From Chitinophagaceae bacterium (GTDB lineage Bacteria; Bacteroidota; Bacteroidia; Chitinophagales; Chitinophagaceae): DNA of 36,085 nt. Shown here piece by piece: positions 15,296-23,568 of the stretch. The stretch lies in the NCBI GenBank assembly GCA_025362915.1, contig JANYEU010000426.1, forward strand, positions 1 through 36,085, read 5' to 3'. The notes beneath the pieces are model-generated. The model had not been told where the DNA came from. It saw only the letters and a program-made list of their open reading frames with translations, and did no database searches. Position 1 is the stretch's first letter. The number at the start of each line of letters is the position of its first letter. A program made the translations under genes and the position numbers.

Positions 15296-16846
15296 TTAAT
15301 AGGACGTTCTTAACTCAACTCTCCTATTTTTTGCCCTACCAATGGCAGTTTTGTTATCTGCAATAGGTTTGGTTTTACCAAAACCTGTAGCTGTAAGCCT
15401 AGATTCCATGATTCCCTTACCCATCAAATACGTTTTAACTGATTCTGTACGTTTTTGTGATAATTCCATATTCTTGGCATCATCACCATTGCTATCGGTG
15501 TATCCGTCAATACTTAAATTAGCAGACTCGTATTTGTGTAATATAGATGCAAGTTCATCAAGCTGAACCAATGAAGCTACTTTAAGCTTTGCACTATTAT
15601 TTTCAAAGAATATCTTACTGCCTATCAGGGTAATCTTCTTGATGTATTCTACCGGAATTTCAGGACATCCCTTGTTTGCGAAAGTTCCTTTTACTGTTGG
15701 GCAACGGTCATCAATATCAGCTATTCCATCACCATCTGTATCTGGGCAGCCTTTAAGACTGGCAAGACCTGCCTGATCTGGGCAGCGATCCTCTTCGTTC
15801 ACAATACCATCGTTATCATTATCAAAGGCACAACCTTTAGCATCTACTTTGTAACCCTTTTTTGTTCCAGGGCAACGGTCATCAATATCTGCTACTCCAT
15901 CACCATCTGAATCTGGGCAACCCTTTAATTCTACTGAACCAGCAACAAGTGGACAACGGTCATCAATATCTGCTATGCCATCACCATCCGTATCAGGACA
16001 CCCTTTCATACTGGCAGAACCTGCTTGGTCTGGGCAACGATCATCTTTATCTGCAATACCATCACCATCTTTATCTGGACAACCATTTGTGGCAACTGTT
16101 CCAGCTACATCTGGACAAGCATCCAGATAATCAGCAACGCCATCCTTATCCCTGTCAAGTGGGCATCCACTTTTATCTACAGCGATTCCTGCGGGTGTAT
16201 TTGGACATTTATCATTTCTATCTGCTACACCATCATTGTCGGCATCTTTTTTCTTGCCTAAATTAAAAGAGAATCCAACTGTGTGAAACAAGTATGAATC
16301 ATTTATACCGCTAGCGGTATATCCATCTCTTTTATCATTATTAGAATACAAAAATGTTTCTTGTGCATTAAATGCTACTACCGGACTTAATTGTATTTTA
16401 ACACCTCCACCATAAGACGGGGCTATAAAATCCACATTTTTATTGTTAATGACAAGGTTTTTATCAAAAACCATTGCACCGCCACCTATAAATAGGTAAG
16501 GCCGAAAAAATGATTTTTGCCCCAATAAATTAAACCTTAAATTAAGGAGTGCAGAAGTGAAATCGCTAGAAAAAGAACCTTTATTTCCAATATATCCCAC
16601 CTTTCCTTTTGAGGCACTAAAGCTTAGATCGAAATGATTGCCTAAATATCTTGATACCGAAATTCCCCCTAGATAATTAGCATCACTAAAACTTAGCTTG
16701 TTGCTGTAGAAACCATTTCCAAGACCGCCATTAAATTGGGAGATTCCTCCATGCAATCCAATGTTCCATTTCATGTCTTCTGTTTGTGCATTAGTAATCG
16801 ATGTAAGCGCAAGGCATGTACATGATAAAAGTAGTAATTTTTTCAT
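15296..16846 (-). CDS. OmpA family outer-membrane protein with thrombospondin type 3 repeats
   Basis: The 516-residue protein has a signal peptide (to about ITNAQ, residue 21), an N-terminal eight-strand beta-barrel (about 25-200), seven calcium-binding thrombospondin type 3 repeats (about 200-395; DxDxDG cores such as DTDGDGIADIDDRCP), and a C-terminal OmpA peptidoglycan-binding domain (about 405-514). The OmpA domain shows IDGYTDSNGDDAKNMELSQ and an RAKNRRVELR end. It probably ties the outer membrane to the wall through a stiff calcium-loaded stalk. The TSP3 units are near-identical in DNA as well, so copy-number change by recombination is possible. Its own terminator follows. Confident in the family; the specific role is unknown. 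Confidence 0.96.
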   Translation of the reverse strand: MKKLLLLSCTCLALTSITNAQTEDMKWNIGLHGGISQFNGGLGNGFYSNKLSFSDANYLGGISVSRYLGNHFDLSFSASKGKVGYIGNKGSFSSDFTSALLNLRFNLLGQKSFFRPYLFIGGGAMVFDKNLVINNKNVDFIAPSYGGGVKIQLSPVVAFNAQETFLYSNNDKRDGYTASGINDSYLFHTVGFSFNLGKKKDADNDGVADRNDKCPNTPAGIAVDKSGCPLDRDKDGVADYLDACPDVAGTVATNGCPDKDGDGIADKDDRCPDQAGSASMKGCPDTDGDGIADIDDRCPLVAGSVELKGCPDSDGDGVADIDDRCPGTKKGYKVDAKGCAFDNDNDGIVNEEDRCPDQAGLASLKGCPDTDGDGIADIDDRCPTVKGTFANKGCPEIPVEYIKKITLIGSKIFFENNSAKLKVASLVQLDELASILHKYESANLSIDGYTDSNGDDAKNMELSQKRTESVKTYLMGKGIMESRLTATGFGKTKPIADNKTAIGRAKNRRVELRTSY

Positions 16847-17334
16847 TGTTTTATTTTTTTGTAATTAAAGATTAAGTATGATTTTATGTATGCCAACTAA
16901 TGCTGACATCAACCATACTTATATAAGGAAATGTGTTTTAAAGTTCTATTTTTCATTACTGCTTTTTTTATTTACTTAAAGTGCAAACTGAGATCTCAAC
17001 ATTCCTTTCTGCTGGTTCCGATTGCCTTGTAGTTGTGTAGTGCTCATTAGTTGAAAGTTTATTTTGTGACTTATATTTTACATTGTAAAGGTGGTTCGCA
17101 ATGGCTATCTGATTGTTACACAATTCCTTTTATTATTTATATAATTCATAGGTTTTTGAAATAGTAATAATAAAAGAGGCGAGCCGATCGCTTGACTTTT
17201 TCTATTTTGTATCTTATAAGATTGATTACGACATCCATAAAACTTACCCATTGCACCGATTTCTTTGCTCCATTATTTTCTTCTAAGCAACAAAAAGCAT
17301 ATTTATGCCTCTATTTCTAGTATAAAACAGATTA
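16847..17334. other. Divergent intergenic region between OmpA and Omp85-like genes
   Basis: These 488 bp contain no convincing gene. They must hold both promoters. A sigma-70-like pair TTGACT (17192-17197) and TATAAG (17215-17220) with a 17-bp spacer points toward the plus-strand gene, but Bacteroidota rarely use this consensus. No repeat or hairpin of note was seen. Confidence 0.5.
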
Positions 17335-18543
17335 ATGAGTTTTAAAGGGTTATTTCTATTTCTTTTCATTGCTATTCCTTTTGTTGGAATATTGGCACAG
17401 GTAGATACCATTGCAGCTATAAGCGAGAGGAAACAACGGGACATGGGGGATGTTTTAAATAGCCTATCAAAGAAGAAAAGGACAGATACTACCAATCATA
17501 ACAGTGATGAAAGAAAATACCATTTTTCTTTTGTTCCAGCAATAGGCTATACACTTCAAACGGGTTTTGCTGGAGTTGCCAGTGCTAATCTTGCTTACAA
17601 AACCGATAAAAATCCAGAAACAAAAGTCTCAAGTTTATCTACAAGCTTTACCTATTCACAATATAAACAGAGTATTATTCCTGTATTGATGGATATCTGG
17701 ACGAAGAATAATAAATACAACATCGTTTCTGACAATAGATTTATACAATACCCCTCGGATATTTATGGATTGGGGGGAAGAACTGATCCTACTATTGGGC
17801 ATACAATTAATTTTTCAGGACTAAAACTCCACGAAACAGTATTGAGGGCAGTAAATAAAAATTTATACTTAGGCTTAGGTATTTATTTTGATAAGTTTTG
17901 GAATATCTATGCCGTCGATTCATTGAAGAAAAGAACGGCCTTATTGTTCCGTAATGTTGTAGGCACCAAAGAAATAGCCTCTGGTCTGGCATTCAGAATG
18001 CTTTATGACAACAGGTTGAATCAGTTGAATCCTGCAAAAGGATTTTACGCTAATATTGTTTACAGGCCTAATTTTACATTAATGGGTAGTCAAACTAACT
18101 GGCAATCCCTTTTACTCGACATTCGCAAGTATGTAACTTTTCCAAAAAACTCACACAATGTCCTAGGGTTTTGGAGTATGAATTGGCTTACTACAGGAGG
18201 TACTCCCCCATATTTATTATTGCCAAGTACTGGATGGGATGATCAATATAATACAGGCCGCGGGTATATTCAAGGAAGGTTTAGAGGTGATAATATGTAT
18301 TATTTTGAGAGCGAATATAGATTCAGGATTTCTCGGGATGGATTGTTTGGCGGTGTTGCATTTATAAATGCAGAAAAATTTTCTGGGGAGATATCTAAAC
18401 AATTCAGCTCAATAGCTCCTGGCTATGGAGTGGGCGCCCGATTAAAACTAAATAAATTTTCTGGTACCAATCTTTGTGTGGATTATGGTTTTGGCGAGAA
18501 TGGCTCCAAAGGATTCTTTGTAAACCTTGGTGAGGTATTCTGA
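17335..18543 (+). CDS. BamA/TamA-type (Omp85 barrel) outer-membrane protein
   Basis: This 402-residue protein has a signal peptide (SFKGLFLFLFIAIPFVGILA, to about residue 22), a short charged linker, then a long beta-barrel region with repeating aromatic strands. Features that fit the Omp85 'surface antigen' (D15) barrel are YDNRLNQLNPAKGFYANIVY, GRGYIQGRFRGDNMYYFESEYRF and a strand pattern ending in aromatic residues (GFFVNLGEVF). It lacks POTRA repeats, so it is unlikely to be BamA itself; barrel-only relatives occur alone or after patatin domains. Its substrate is unknown. It stands alone, 138 bp before the ABC exporter. Confidence 0.85.
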   Translation: MSFKGLFLFLFIAIPFVGILAQVDTIAAISERKQRDMGDVLNSLSKKKRTDTTNHNSDERKYHFSFVPAIGYTLQTGFAGVASANLAYKTDKNPETKVSSLSTSFTYSQYKQSIIPVLMDIWTKNNKYNIVSDNRFIQYPSDIYGLGGRTDPTIGHTINFSGLKLHETVLRAVNKNLYLGLGIYFDKFWNIYAVDSLKKRTALLFRNVVGTKEIASGLAFRMLYDNRLNQLNPAKGFYANIVYRPNFTLMGSQTNWQSLLLDIRKYVTFPKNSHNVLGFWSMNWLTTGGTPPYLLLPSTGWDDQYNTGRGYIQGRFRGDNMYYFESEYRFRISRDGLFGGVAFINAEKFSGEISKQFSSIAPGYGVGARLKLNKFSGTNLCVDYGFGENGSKGFFVNLGEVF

Positions 18544-18681
18544 TATCCACTTCTTCCTTCAAATCAACCAACTACTACCCTTTCACTTATGGTTATAGAA
18601 AAAAGATAACCACCCACATACAAATACTGAACAAATACCTCATTATTGCATTACTTTTCATTAGTACAGTAAAATAATTTC

Positions 18682-20463
18682 ATGAAAACATTAATAGGTT
18701 ATCTATCCCCTTATCGTAAGCAATTGGCTTTGGCTATGTTATTGGCCGCAGTTAATCAGGTATTTTCTTTGTTGGATCCTACCATTTTTGGTAAGATAAT
18801 CGACTTCCTAAACACTTCAGGAACTATCAGCAAAGGATTTATAGTACATCCAACAATTAATAAAAACTTCTTTTTACGACATATTGCCGTATTAATGGGT
18901 ATGTCTATTGGCGTGGCAATGGTTTCCCGTATTGCAAAGTCCTTTCAAGATTATGTGGTAAATGTGGTTGTGCAAAAGTTTGGCGCCAAAGTATTCACAG
19001 ATGGGTTGCAACATTCCATGCGGTTGCCTTATCAGGACTTTGCCGATCAACGTAGTGGAGAAACATTATCCATCCTTCAAAAAGTACGTCAGGATACTTC
19101 CCAGTTTATTGGTTATTTCATCAACGTGCTTTTCCCAATTGTAGTAGGTATTGTTTTTCTATTAATCATCACTGTCCGCATCCATTGGAGTTTGATCTTG
19201 GTTTATTTCACAGGTATTATCATATTAGCTTTCTTGGTGGGTGTATTGAGTAAAAAGATAAAAGCAATACAAGGAAACATCGTTAGGGAAACCGCTTCTT
19301 TAGCGGGTAGTACCACCGAGAGTTTACGTAATATAGAATTGATAAAAAGTCTCGGTCTTACCAAGCAGGAAGTAAAACGTCTAAATACAAATACGTATAA
19401 GATACTTGGCTTGGAGTTATCCAAGGTGAAGAGGGTTCGTAGCATCGCCTTCTTGCAAGGCACCACGGTTCATTTACTAAGAATTATTATCCTATTTATC
19501 TTATCTTATCTTGTATTTGGTGGCAGGCTTACCACGGGACAGCTCATATCCATGCAGTTTTATAGTTTCTTCATTTTCGGACCGTTGCAGGAACTGGGTA
19601 GCATCATCACTTCGTATAAGGAAGCGGAGGTATCAATCAATAACTTTGATAAGCTGATGAAAAAAGAAGTGGAGCCAAAGCCTCATACCCCGGTTGAAGT
19701 GGGAGATATAGAAGATTTGGAATTCAACAATATAACCTTTCAGCATACCACTGCACAATACAAGGCATTAGAGAATATCAGCTTTGAAGTGCAAAAAGGC
19801 GAAACGATTGCCTTTGTAGGACCAAGTGGTGCAGGTAAGAGTACCTTGGTTAAATTATTGGTGGGGTTATACCGCCCGCAGGAAGGGACTATCTATTATA
19901 ATGACAAGCAAGGTAACGAGATAGATTTTGATGAACTGAGGGGACAGATTGGTTTTGTAACCCAAGATACACAACTGTTTAGCGGTACCATAAAAGAAAA
20001 CCTTTTATTTGCGGCACCCAATGCTACAGAGGAAGATTTGCATGACGCCTTGCAAAAAGCAAGTTGTACCAATCTATTGGAAAGGGCGGAGAAAGGATTG
20101 GACACCCTTATAGGGGAAGGCGGTTTGAAATTGAGTGGCGGTGAAAAACAACGCCTATCCATTGCACGTGCATTGATACGCAGACCGAGGTTATTAATAT
20201 TTGATGAAGCCACATCTGCGCTTGATTCATTGACCGAAGAATCTATCACCAATACCATCAGGGCTATTTCGGAAGAGAAGAACCAGATTACAGTAATGAT
20301 TGCCCACCGTTTGAGCACCATCATGCACGCCGAGCGCATATATGTACTGGAAAAAGGACAGATTGTAGAAACAGGTAGTCACCACGAACTCTTGGCAGAG
20401 AAGGGATTGTATTACGCCATGTGGCGTCAACAGATTGGGGAAAGGAAATTGGCAACAGTGTAA
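18682..20463 (+). CDS. ABC transporter, fused permease and ATP-binding (exporter type)
   Basis: This is a 593-residue half-transporter with an N-terminal six-helix membrane domain (about 1-320) and a C-terminal ATPase. ATPase motifs are Walker A GPSGAGKST (380-388), signature LSGGEKQ (484-490), Walker B LLIFDEA (504-510), and switch His in IAHRLSTI. The layout matches MsbA/multidrug-type type I exporters that work as homodimers. A LpxL-type acyltransferase follows, so export of a lipid (for example a lipid A precursor) is attractive, but drug or peptide export cannot be excluded. Length is normal for the family. Confidence 0.93.
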   Translation: MKTLIGYLSPYRKQLALAMLLAAVNQVFSLLDPTIFGKIIDFLNTSGTISKGFIVHPTINKNFFLRHIAVLMGMSIGVAMVSRIAKSFQDYVVNVVVQKFGAKVFTDGLQHSMRLPYQDFADQRSGETLSILQKVRQDTSQFIGYFINVLFPIVVGIVFLLIITVRIHWSLILVYFTGIIILAFLVGVLSKKIKAIQGNIVRETASLAGSTTESLRNIELIKSLGLTKQEVKRLNTNTYKILGLELSKVKRVRSIAFLQGTTVHLLRIIILFILSYLVFGGRLTTGQLISMQFYSFFIFGPLQELGSIITSYKEAEVSINNFDKLMKKEVEPKPHTPVEVGDIEDLEFNNITFQHTTAQYKALENISFEVQKGETIAFVGPSGAGKSTLVKLLVGLYRPQEGTIYYNDKQGNEIDFDELRGQIGFVTQDTQLFSGTIKENLLFAAPNATEEDLHDALQKASCTNLLERAEKGLDTLIGEGGLKLSGGEKQRLSIARALIRRPRLLIFDEATSALDSLTEESITNTIRAISEEKNQITVMIAHRLSTIMHAERIYVLEKGQIVETGSHHELLAEKGLYYAMWRQQIGERKLATV

Positions 20464-20473
20464 GTATTAGTCA

Positions 20474-20553
20474 AAAGTCGAAAGTTGAAAGTCAAAAGTA
20501 AAGAGAAAGAAAAACCTTCCTGATTTGACTTTTGACTTTCAACTCTCGACTTT
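20474..20553. repeat. Inverted word-repeat (AGTTGAAAGTCAAAAGT hairpin)
   Basis: AGTTGAAAGTCAAAAGT (20483-20499) pairs perfectly with 20528-20544. The stem continues outward after one mismatch, giving 25 of 26 paired bases (20474-20499 with 20528-20553) around a 28-base loop. The arms are degenerate words of 7-10 bases. It shares CGAAAGTTGAAAGTCAA exactly with the element at 30814-30876. Confidence 0.8.
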
Positions 20554-20567
20554 CAACTGTTTATAGG

Positions 20568-20575
20568 TATTTTTG
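20568..20575 (+). promoter_or_regulatory. Candidate -7 box (TATTTTTG) before the acyltransferase start
   Basis: An exact TAnnTTTG match ends seven bases before the ATG at 20583, much like the box in front of rsmA. No clear -33 element is visible, as the region upstream is the hairpin repeat. It supports the 20583 start. Confidence 0.35.
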
Positions 20576-20582
20576 CCCTCAC

Positions 20583-21476
20583 ATGTATTATATTGTCTAT
20601 TATACTCTCTATCTTTTTTCGCTCCTGCCTTGGTTCATCATTTATGGAATTAGCGACTGTGCCTATTTCCTTACTTATCACGTATTTGGCTATCGGAAAG
20701 AGGTGGTAATGAATAATCTGCTTACAGCTTTTCCGGAAAAGACTGAGGAGGAAAGAATCAGTATTGCCAAGGAAATGTATAAAAGACTGATAGATACTTT
20801 TATTGAAACCATAAAAGCACTGTCTATTTCTACAAAAGAACTGAATAAAAGATTCCAAGCCAACTATGAGGTGGTGAATGATTTGTACGAAACCGGTAAG
20901 AACATACAACTGCACGGCGGCCACTTCTTTAATTGGGAATATACCAACCTAGCTTACTGCCTCAATATCAAATATCCTTTTACGGGGGTTTACTATCCAT
21001 TAAGCAATAAGATTTTTGATAAGATAATGTGCGACTTACGTGCTAGGTTTGGCAGCATATTGATTCCCGCACCAACATTTAACAGACAATTCTTAAAGAT
21101 AGCCAAGGGAAGATATGTACTCACCTTGGGCGGCGACCAAAACGCCAGTAACTTATCTGCCGCTTACTGGCTGCCCTTATTTGGAAAGATGGCCCCTTTT
21201 GTAACCGGATTGGAACGTATGGCGGTGGCAAAGGATACGGCAATAGTAATGTGCACAACTTACAGGGTGAAAAGAGGCTATTATAAATCGGAGTTTGCTT
21301 TGTTTACCACCGAACCAACCACACTGCCAAAGGGTGCAATAACCATTGGGTTCAGGGATTATATGGAGCAACAGATACGCCTACGCCCCGAAAACTATTT
21401 ATGGACACACAAACGATGGAAACATAAATTTGATGCAGAAAAATATTCAGCAATGGTTTTGGAGAATGAAAAGTGA
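20583..21476 (+). CDS. LpxL/HtrB-type lysophospholipid acyltransferase
   Basis: This 297-residue membrane-linked acyltransferase begins with a hydrophobic anchor (YYIVYYTLYLFSLLPWFIIYG). It has the catalytic HX4E motif HFFNWE (His114, Glu119), and GGDQNAS and GLERMAVA further on, as in lipid A biosynthesis acyltransferases of the LpxL/LpxM superfamily. It would transfer a secondary acyl chain to a Kdo-lipid A precursor, or to another lipid such as an ornithine or sulfonolipid in Bacteroidota. I preferred the ATG at 20583: a frame opening 51 bases earlier (20532) would run through the hairpin repeat and puts 17 atypical residues before the anchor. The ABC exporter upstream is 119 bp away and on the same strand. 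Confidence 0.9.
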   Translation: MYYIVYYTLYLFSLLPWFIIYGISDCAYFLTYHVFGYRKEVVMNNLLTAFPEKTEEERISIAKEMYKRLIDTFIETIKALSISTKELNKRFQANYEVVNDLYETGKNIQLHGGHFFNWEYTNLAYCLNIKYPFTGVYYPLSNKIFDKIMCDLRARFGSILIPAPTFNRQFLKIAKGRYVLTLGGDQNASNLSAAYWLPLFGKMAPFVTGLERMAVAKDTAIVMCTTYRVKRGYYKSEFALFTTEPTTLPKGAITIGFRDYMEQQIRLRPENYLWTHKRWKHKFDAEKYSAMVLENEK

Positions 21477-21557
21477 GGTGTTGGATAGTTTTTTTTATTC
21501 AATTTTAGCGTATTCCAGTTGCAAACTGGCTTCCGCCTTTGTTGATGTTTCCCACTA

Positions 21558-21651
21558 GCCGTTGTGTCTTCAGATCAACATATTAGTAGAATATAAGTTG
21601 CTCATTTTATCAAAACCTGCTAGGAGTTGTTGATCAAAAAGACACAACGGC
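21558..21651. repeat. Long inverted repeat / putative structured RNA or MITE-like hairpin
   Basis: GCCGTTGTGTCTT (21558-21570) is the exact complement of 21639-21651, and inside it GATCAACA (21573-21580) pairs with TGTTGATC (21628-21635). Together these make a stem of 21 base pairs with a small internal bulge and a 47-base loop. It lies about 80 bp after the acyltransferase stop. No T-run follows, so it is not a standard terminator. Confidence 0.7.
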
Positions 21652-22112
21652 GAATATTAAAAAATCGCATCACTTTTCTACTTATGCCACCGCAATGGTA
21701 CTATATAATACATGGTATATAACTTGTGCAGTAGAAAAGAAATTGCCACGAAGTACACTAATCAAAACGGGTGCACATCATTTTTTTTGACATTATATTA
21801 TTATCCGTTCTTCGTTTTATAAATAAAGCGATATTTTGAACGAAGAAATCTTGCAATCAGCATTTATAAATTAAATCAACTCCCTCAAGTCATTGGCATC
21901 CATAGGTAATTTCTATGACTATGACAAGAAGTTTTCAGAAATTCACACGGAATTTGGCAAGCATATGCTTGAGAAAAGCCTTGAGAATGTATCGAGGGAC
22001 GGGTCGAAAAAAAAGTTTGTATTCCTCCCCACACTTTCTTTAGGGCTTTCGCAAAAACAGGTATCGGATAAAGATTATTGTGTGCTATTTCTACAAAATA
22101 AATGGCAGCATA

Positions 22113-22420
22113 ATGAACATTCGGAGTAGTATTCCATAAAAAAAGAATAGCACACCGAAGCTTCGGCATGGCTTCCCGAATTTCGGAACAGCGAGCCGAA
22201 CGTTCGGCATGGTATTCCGGAAAAAAAGAATAACACCCCGAAGCTTCGGCATGGCATTCCAAAAATAAAGAACAGCACCCCGAAGCTTCGGCATGGCATT
22301 CCATAAAAAAGGAATAGCACCCCGAACGTTCGGCATGGCAATCCAAAAAAAAAGAATAGCGCCCCGAATGTTCGGCATGGCATTCCAAAAAGTTGGCATA
22401 TAGCCCCGAAGCTTTTTTAT
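22113..22420. repeat. 42-bp tandem array with 12-bp palindromic cores (about seven copies)
   Basis: Units start at about 22113 (degenerate), 22155, 22196, 22238, 22280, 22322, 22364 and 22406 (partial); the period is 42 bp except one of 41. Each unit is CCGAANNTTCGGCATGG, a CATTCC-like stretch, an A-run, then GAATAGCACC. Cores are CCGAAGCTTCGG (three times), CCGAACGTTCGG (twice) and CCGAATGTTCGG (once). The array ends about 64 bp before an unknown gene. Because 42 divides by three, all minus-strand frames stay open, giving false ORFs. Confidence 0.9.
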
Positions 22421-22483
22421 GTTACCCATCAAAAAATAACAAGTACAAAAACAATTATTATTCAACATTAAAATTAATAGAAC

Positions 22484-23452
22484 ATGATTTCTTCAAATAG
22501 ATTATTCGGTGACCTTTTTGATGGTAAAGACATAACGCCAGACAGATTGGTAATATTTGCTAAAGATGAATTTGCCAGATTGACCAAGGGCAATGGTGGT
22601 GGTCTTTTTACCTCACAGTTGGCCATTTTGGCAACTTTGATAGCCACGCTGGAGGCAGATGTGAGCGGCGTGGATACCACGCTGAACCTGCAAAGTGGGC
22701 AAACGGATGAAGTAGATTTGGTAACCTACGAATTTGGATCGACCCTTAGTAGTTTGGAAGGTATGATTGCGTATAACTTAGGAGGAAAGGATACTATTGG
22801 TTTTAAGGAGTTTTATCCACACGGGCGTACAGAATACAGCAAAATATCGCGCCCCAAGATGCCCAAATTGTTAAACCGGATTTTTAAGGCCGCCACCAAA
22901 TACAGCACAGAACTTGGTGTAACGATAACCGCCCAACTGAAGGGGTTTGAGGCGAAATATTCTACCGCCCGCGATGTACAAAATACATCAATAACAGGAT
23001 TGTCGTCTACAAGAACAGACAGGAACACTGCCGAAACGGGTATGCGTAAGGGGTTGACGCAAAGTGTGCATTTAGTGGGTAGCATTTTTCCGACTGATGT
23101 AGTGAAATGTAGTGGCTTTTTCAACTTTAACCTGCTGTATACCACGGCACACCGCAAACACATATTCTACAATGACACACTGATAGTTGATGAAATCAAG
23201 ACCATCATCAACCGTTCATTTACCGATAATGTAACCATTGCCATTAGAAACAAGGGCACTAATGCGGATATTGAAGTATGGTTGGCGGCAACTGCCGATG
23301 GATTGCCTACAATATTATTGTGTACGGTGGCATCAGGAAAAGCATCTATCGTAGTTCCATCGAGTCTTGGAGATATAGACAATACGTTTTTATTGATAAA
23401 AAACGCAAGTGCGGTAAACCCTGCCATTTATGAAATAGAAATTATTGGGTAG
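22484..23452 (+). CDS. Hypothetical protein behind the 42-bp array
   Basis: I do not recognise this 322-residue protein. The N-terminal half looks mainly helical (DLFDGKDITPDRLVIFAKDE, SQLAILATLIATLEADVSG, STLSSLEGMIAYNLG) with a Lys-rich middle (SRPKMPKLLNRIFKAATKY). The C-terminal half is beta-rich (TVASGKASIVVPSSLGDIDN, ending YEIEIIG) and could be a beta-sandwich. There is no signal peptide or membrane span, so it is probably cytosolic, or secreted by an unusual route. It stands alone, 64 bp after the palindromic array and convergent with the EEP gene. Length, ATG start and composition support a real gene. A repeat-linked or phage-derived origin is possible but unproven. Confidence 0.8.
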   Translation: MISSNRLFGDLFDGKDITPDRLVIFAKDEFARLTKGNGGGLFTSQLAILATLIATLEADVSGVDTTLNLQSGQTDEVDLVTYEFGSTLSSLEGMIAYNLGGKDTIGFKEFYPHGRTEYSKISRPKMPKLLNRIFKAATKYSTELGVTITAQLKGFEAKYSTARDVQNTSITGLSSTRTDRNTAETGMRKGLTQSVHLVGSIFPTDVVKCSGFFNFNLLYTTAHRKHIFYNDTLIVDEIKTIINRSFTDNVTIAIRNKGTNADIEVWLAATADGLPTILLCTVASGKASIVVPSSLGDIDNTFLLIKNASAVNPAIYEIEIIG

Positions 23453-23568
23453 GTGATAGGGGGTAGGGCTTAGGGGTTAGAAAGAGTAAAAGTGTCAATT
23501 GTGACTATGTGGTAGAAAAAAGGCTTTGCTTAGGATACTAATATGTGTGCGTAGGTAAATTAGTAGAA

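Larger units (their letters stand above)
21477..22483. other. Gene-free kilobase: long hairpin, decayed sequence and 42-bp repeat array
   Basis: No credible gene lies here. The region holds a long inverted repeat (21558-21651), a weaker 10-bp inverted pair CTTTTCTACT/AGTAGAAAAG (21673-21682, 21730-21739), a GCCACGAAGTACACTAATC stretch reminiscent of common Bacteroidota intergenic repeats, and the 42-bp array (22113-22420). A 78-codon plus-strand frame with a TTG start (21893-22129) has no family resemblance that I can see. Confidence 0.6.

Noticed and set aside
15342-16266. Plus-strand reading frames across the OmpA/TSP3 gene
   Set aside because: They are His/Leu-rich antisense shadows of the repeated DxDxDG units.
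17192-17220. Sigma-70-like promoter TTGACT-N17-TATAAG
   Set aside because: A good match to the E. coli consensus, but Bacteroidota use a different one (TTTG and TAnnTTTG), so it is probably chance.
20532-20582. Upstream extension of the acyltransferase
   Set aside because: It reads through the arm of the hairpin repeat and lies outside the membrane anchor start.
21893-22129. 78-codon plus-strand frame with a TTG start
   Set aside because: No family resemblance, weak start, and its end runs into the repeat array. Could be a remnant but cannot be supported as a gene.
22113-22420. CRISPR array
   Set aside because: The whole 42-bp unit repeats, with no variable spacers between fixed repeats, and no cas gene is near.
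21885-22468. Three overlapping minus-strand reading frames with 14-residue repeats (for example MPKLRGVILFF) across the 42-bp array
   Set aside because: A 42-bp period divides by three, so any frame stays open once one unit lacks a stop. All three frames are open at once and their sequences are only shadows of the array.
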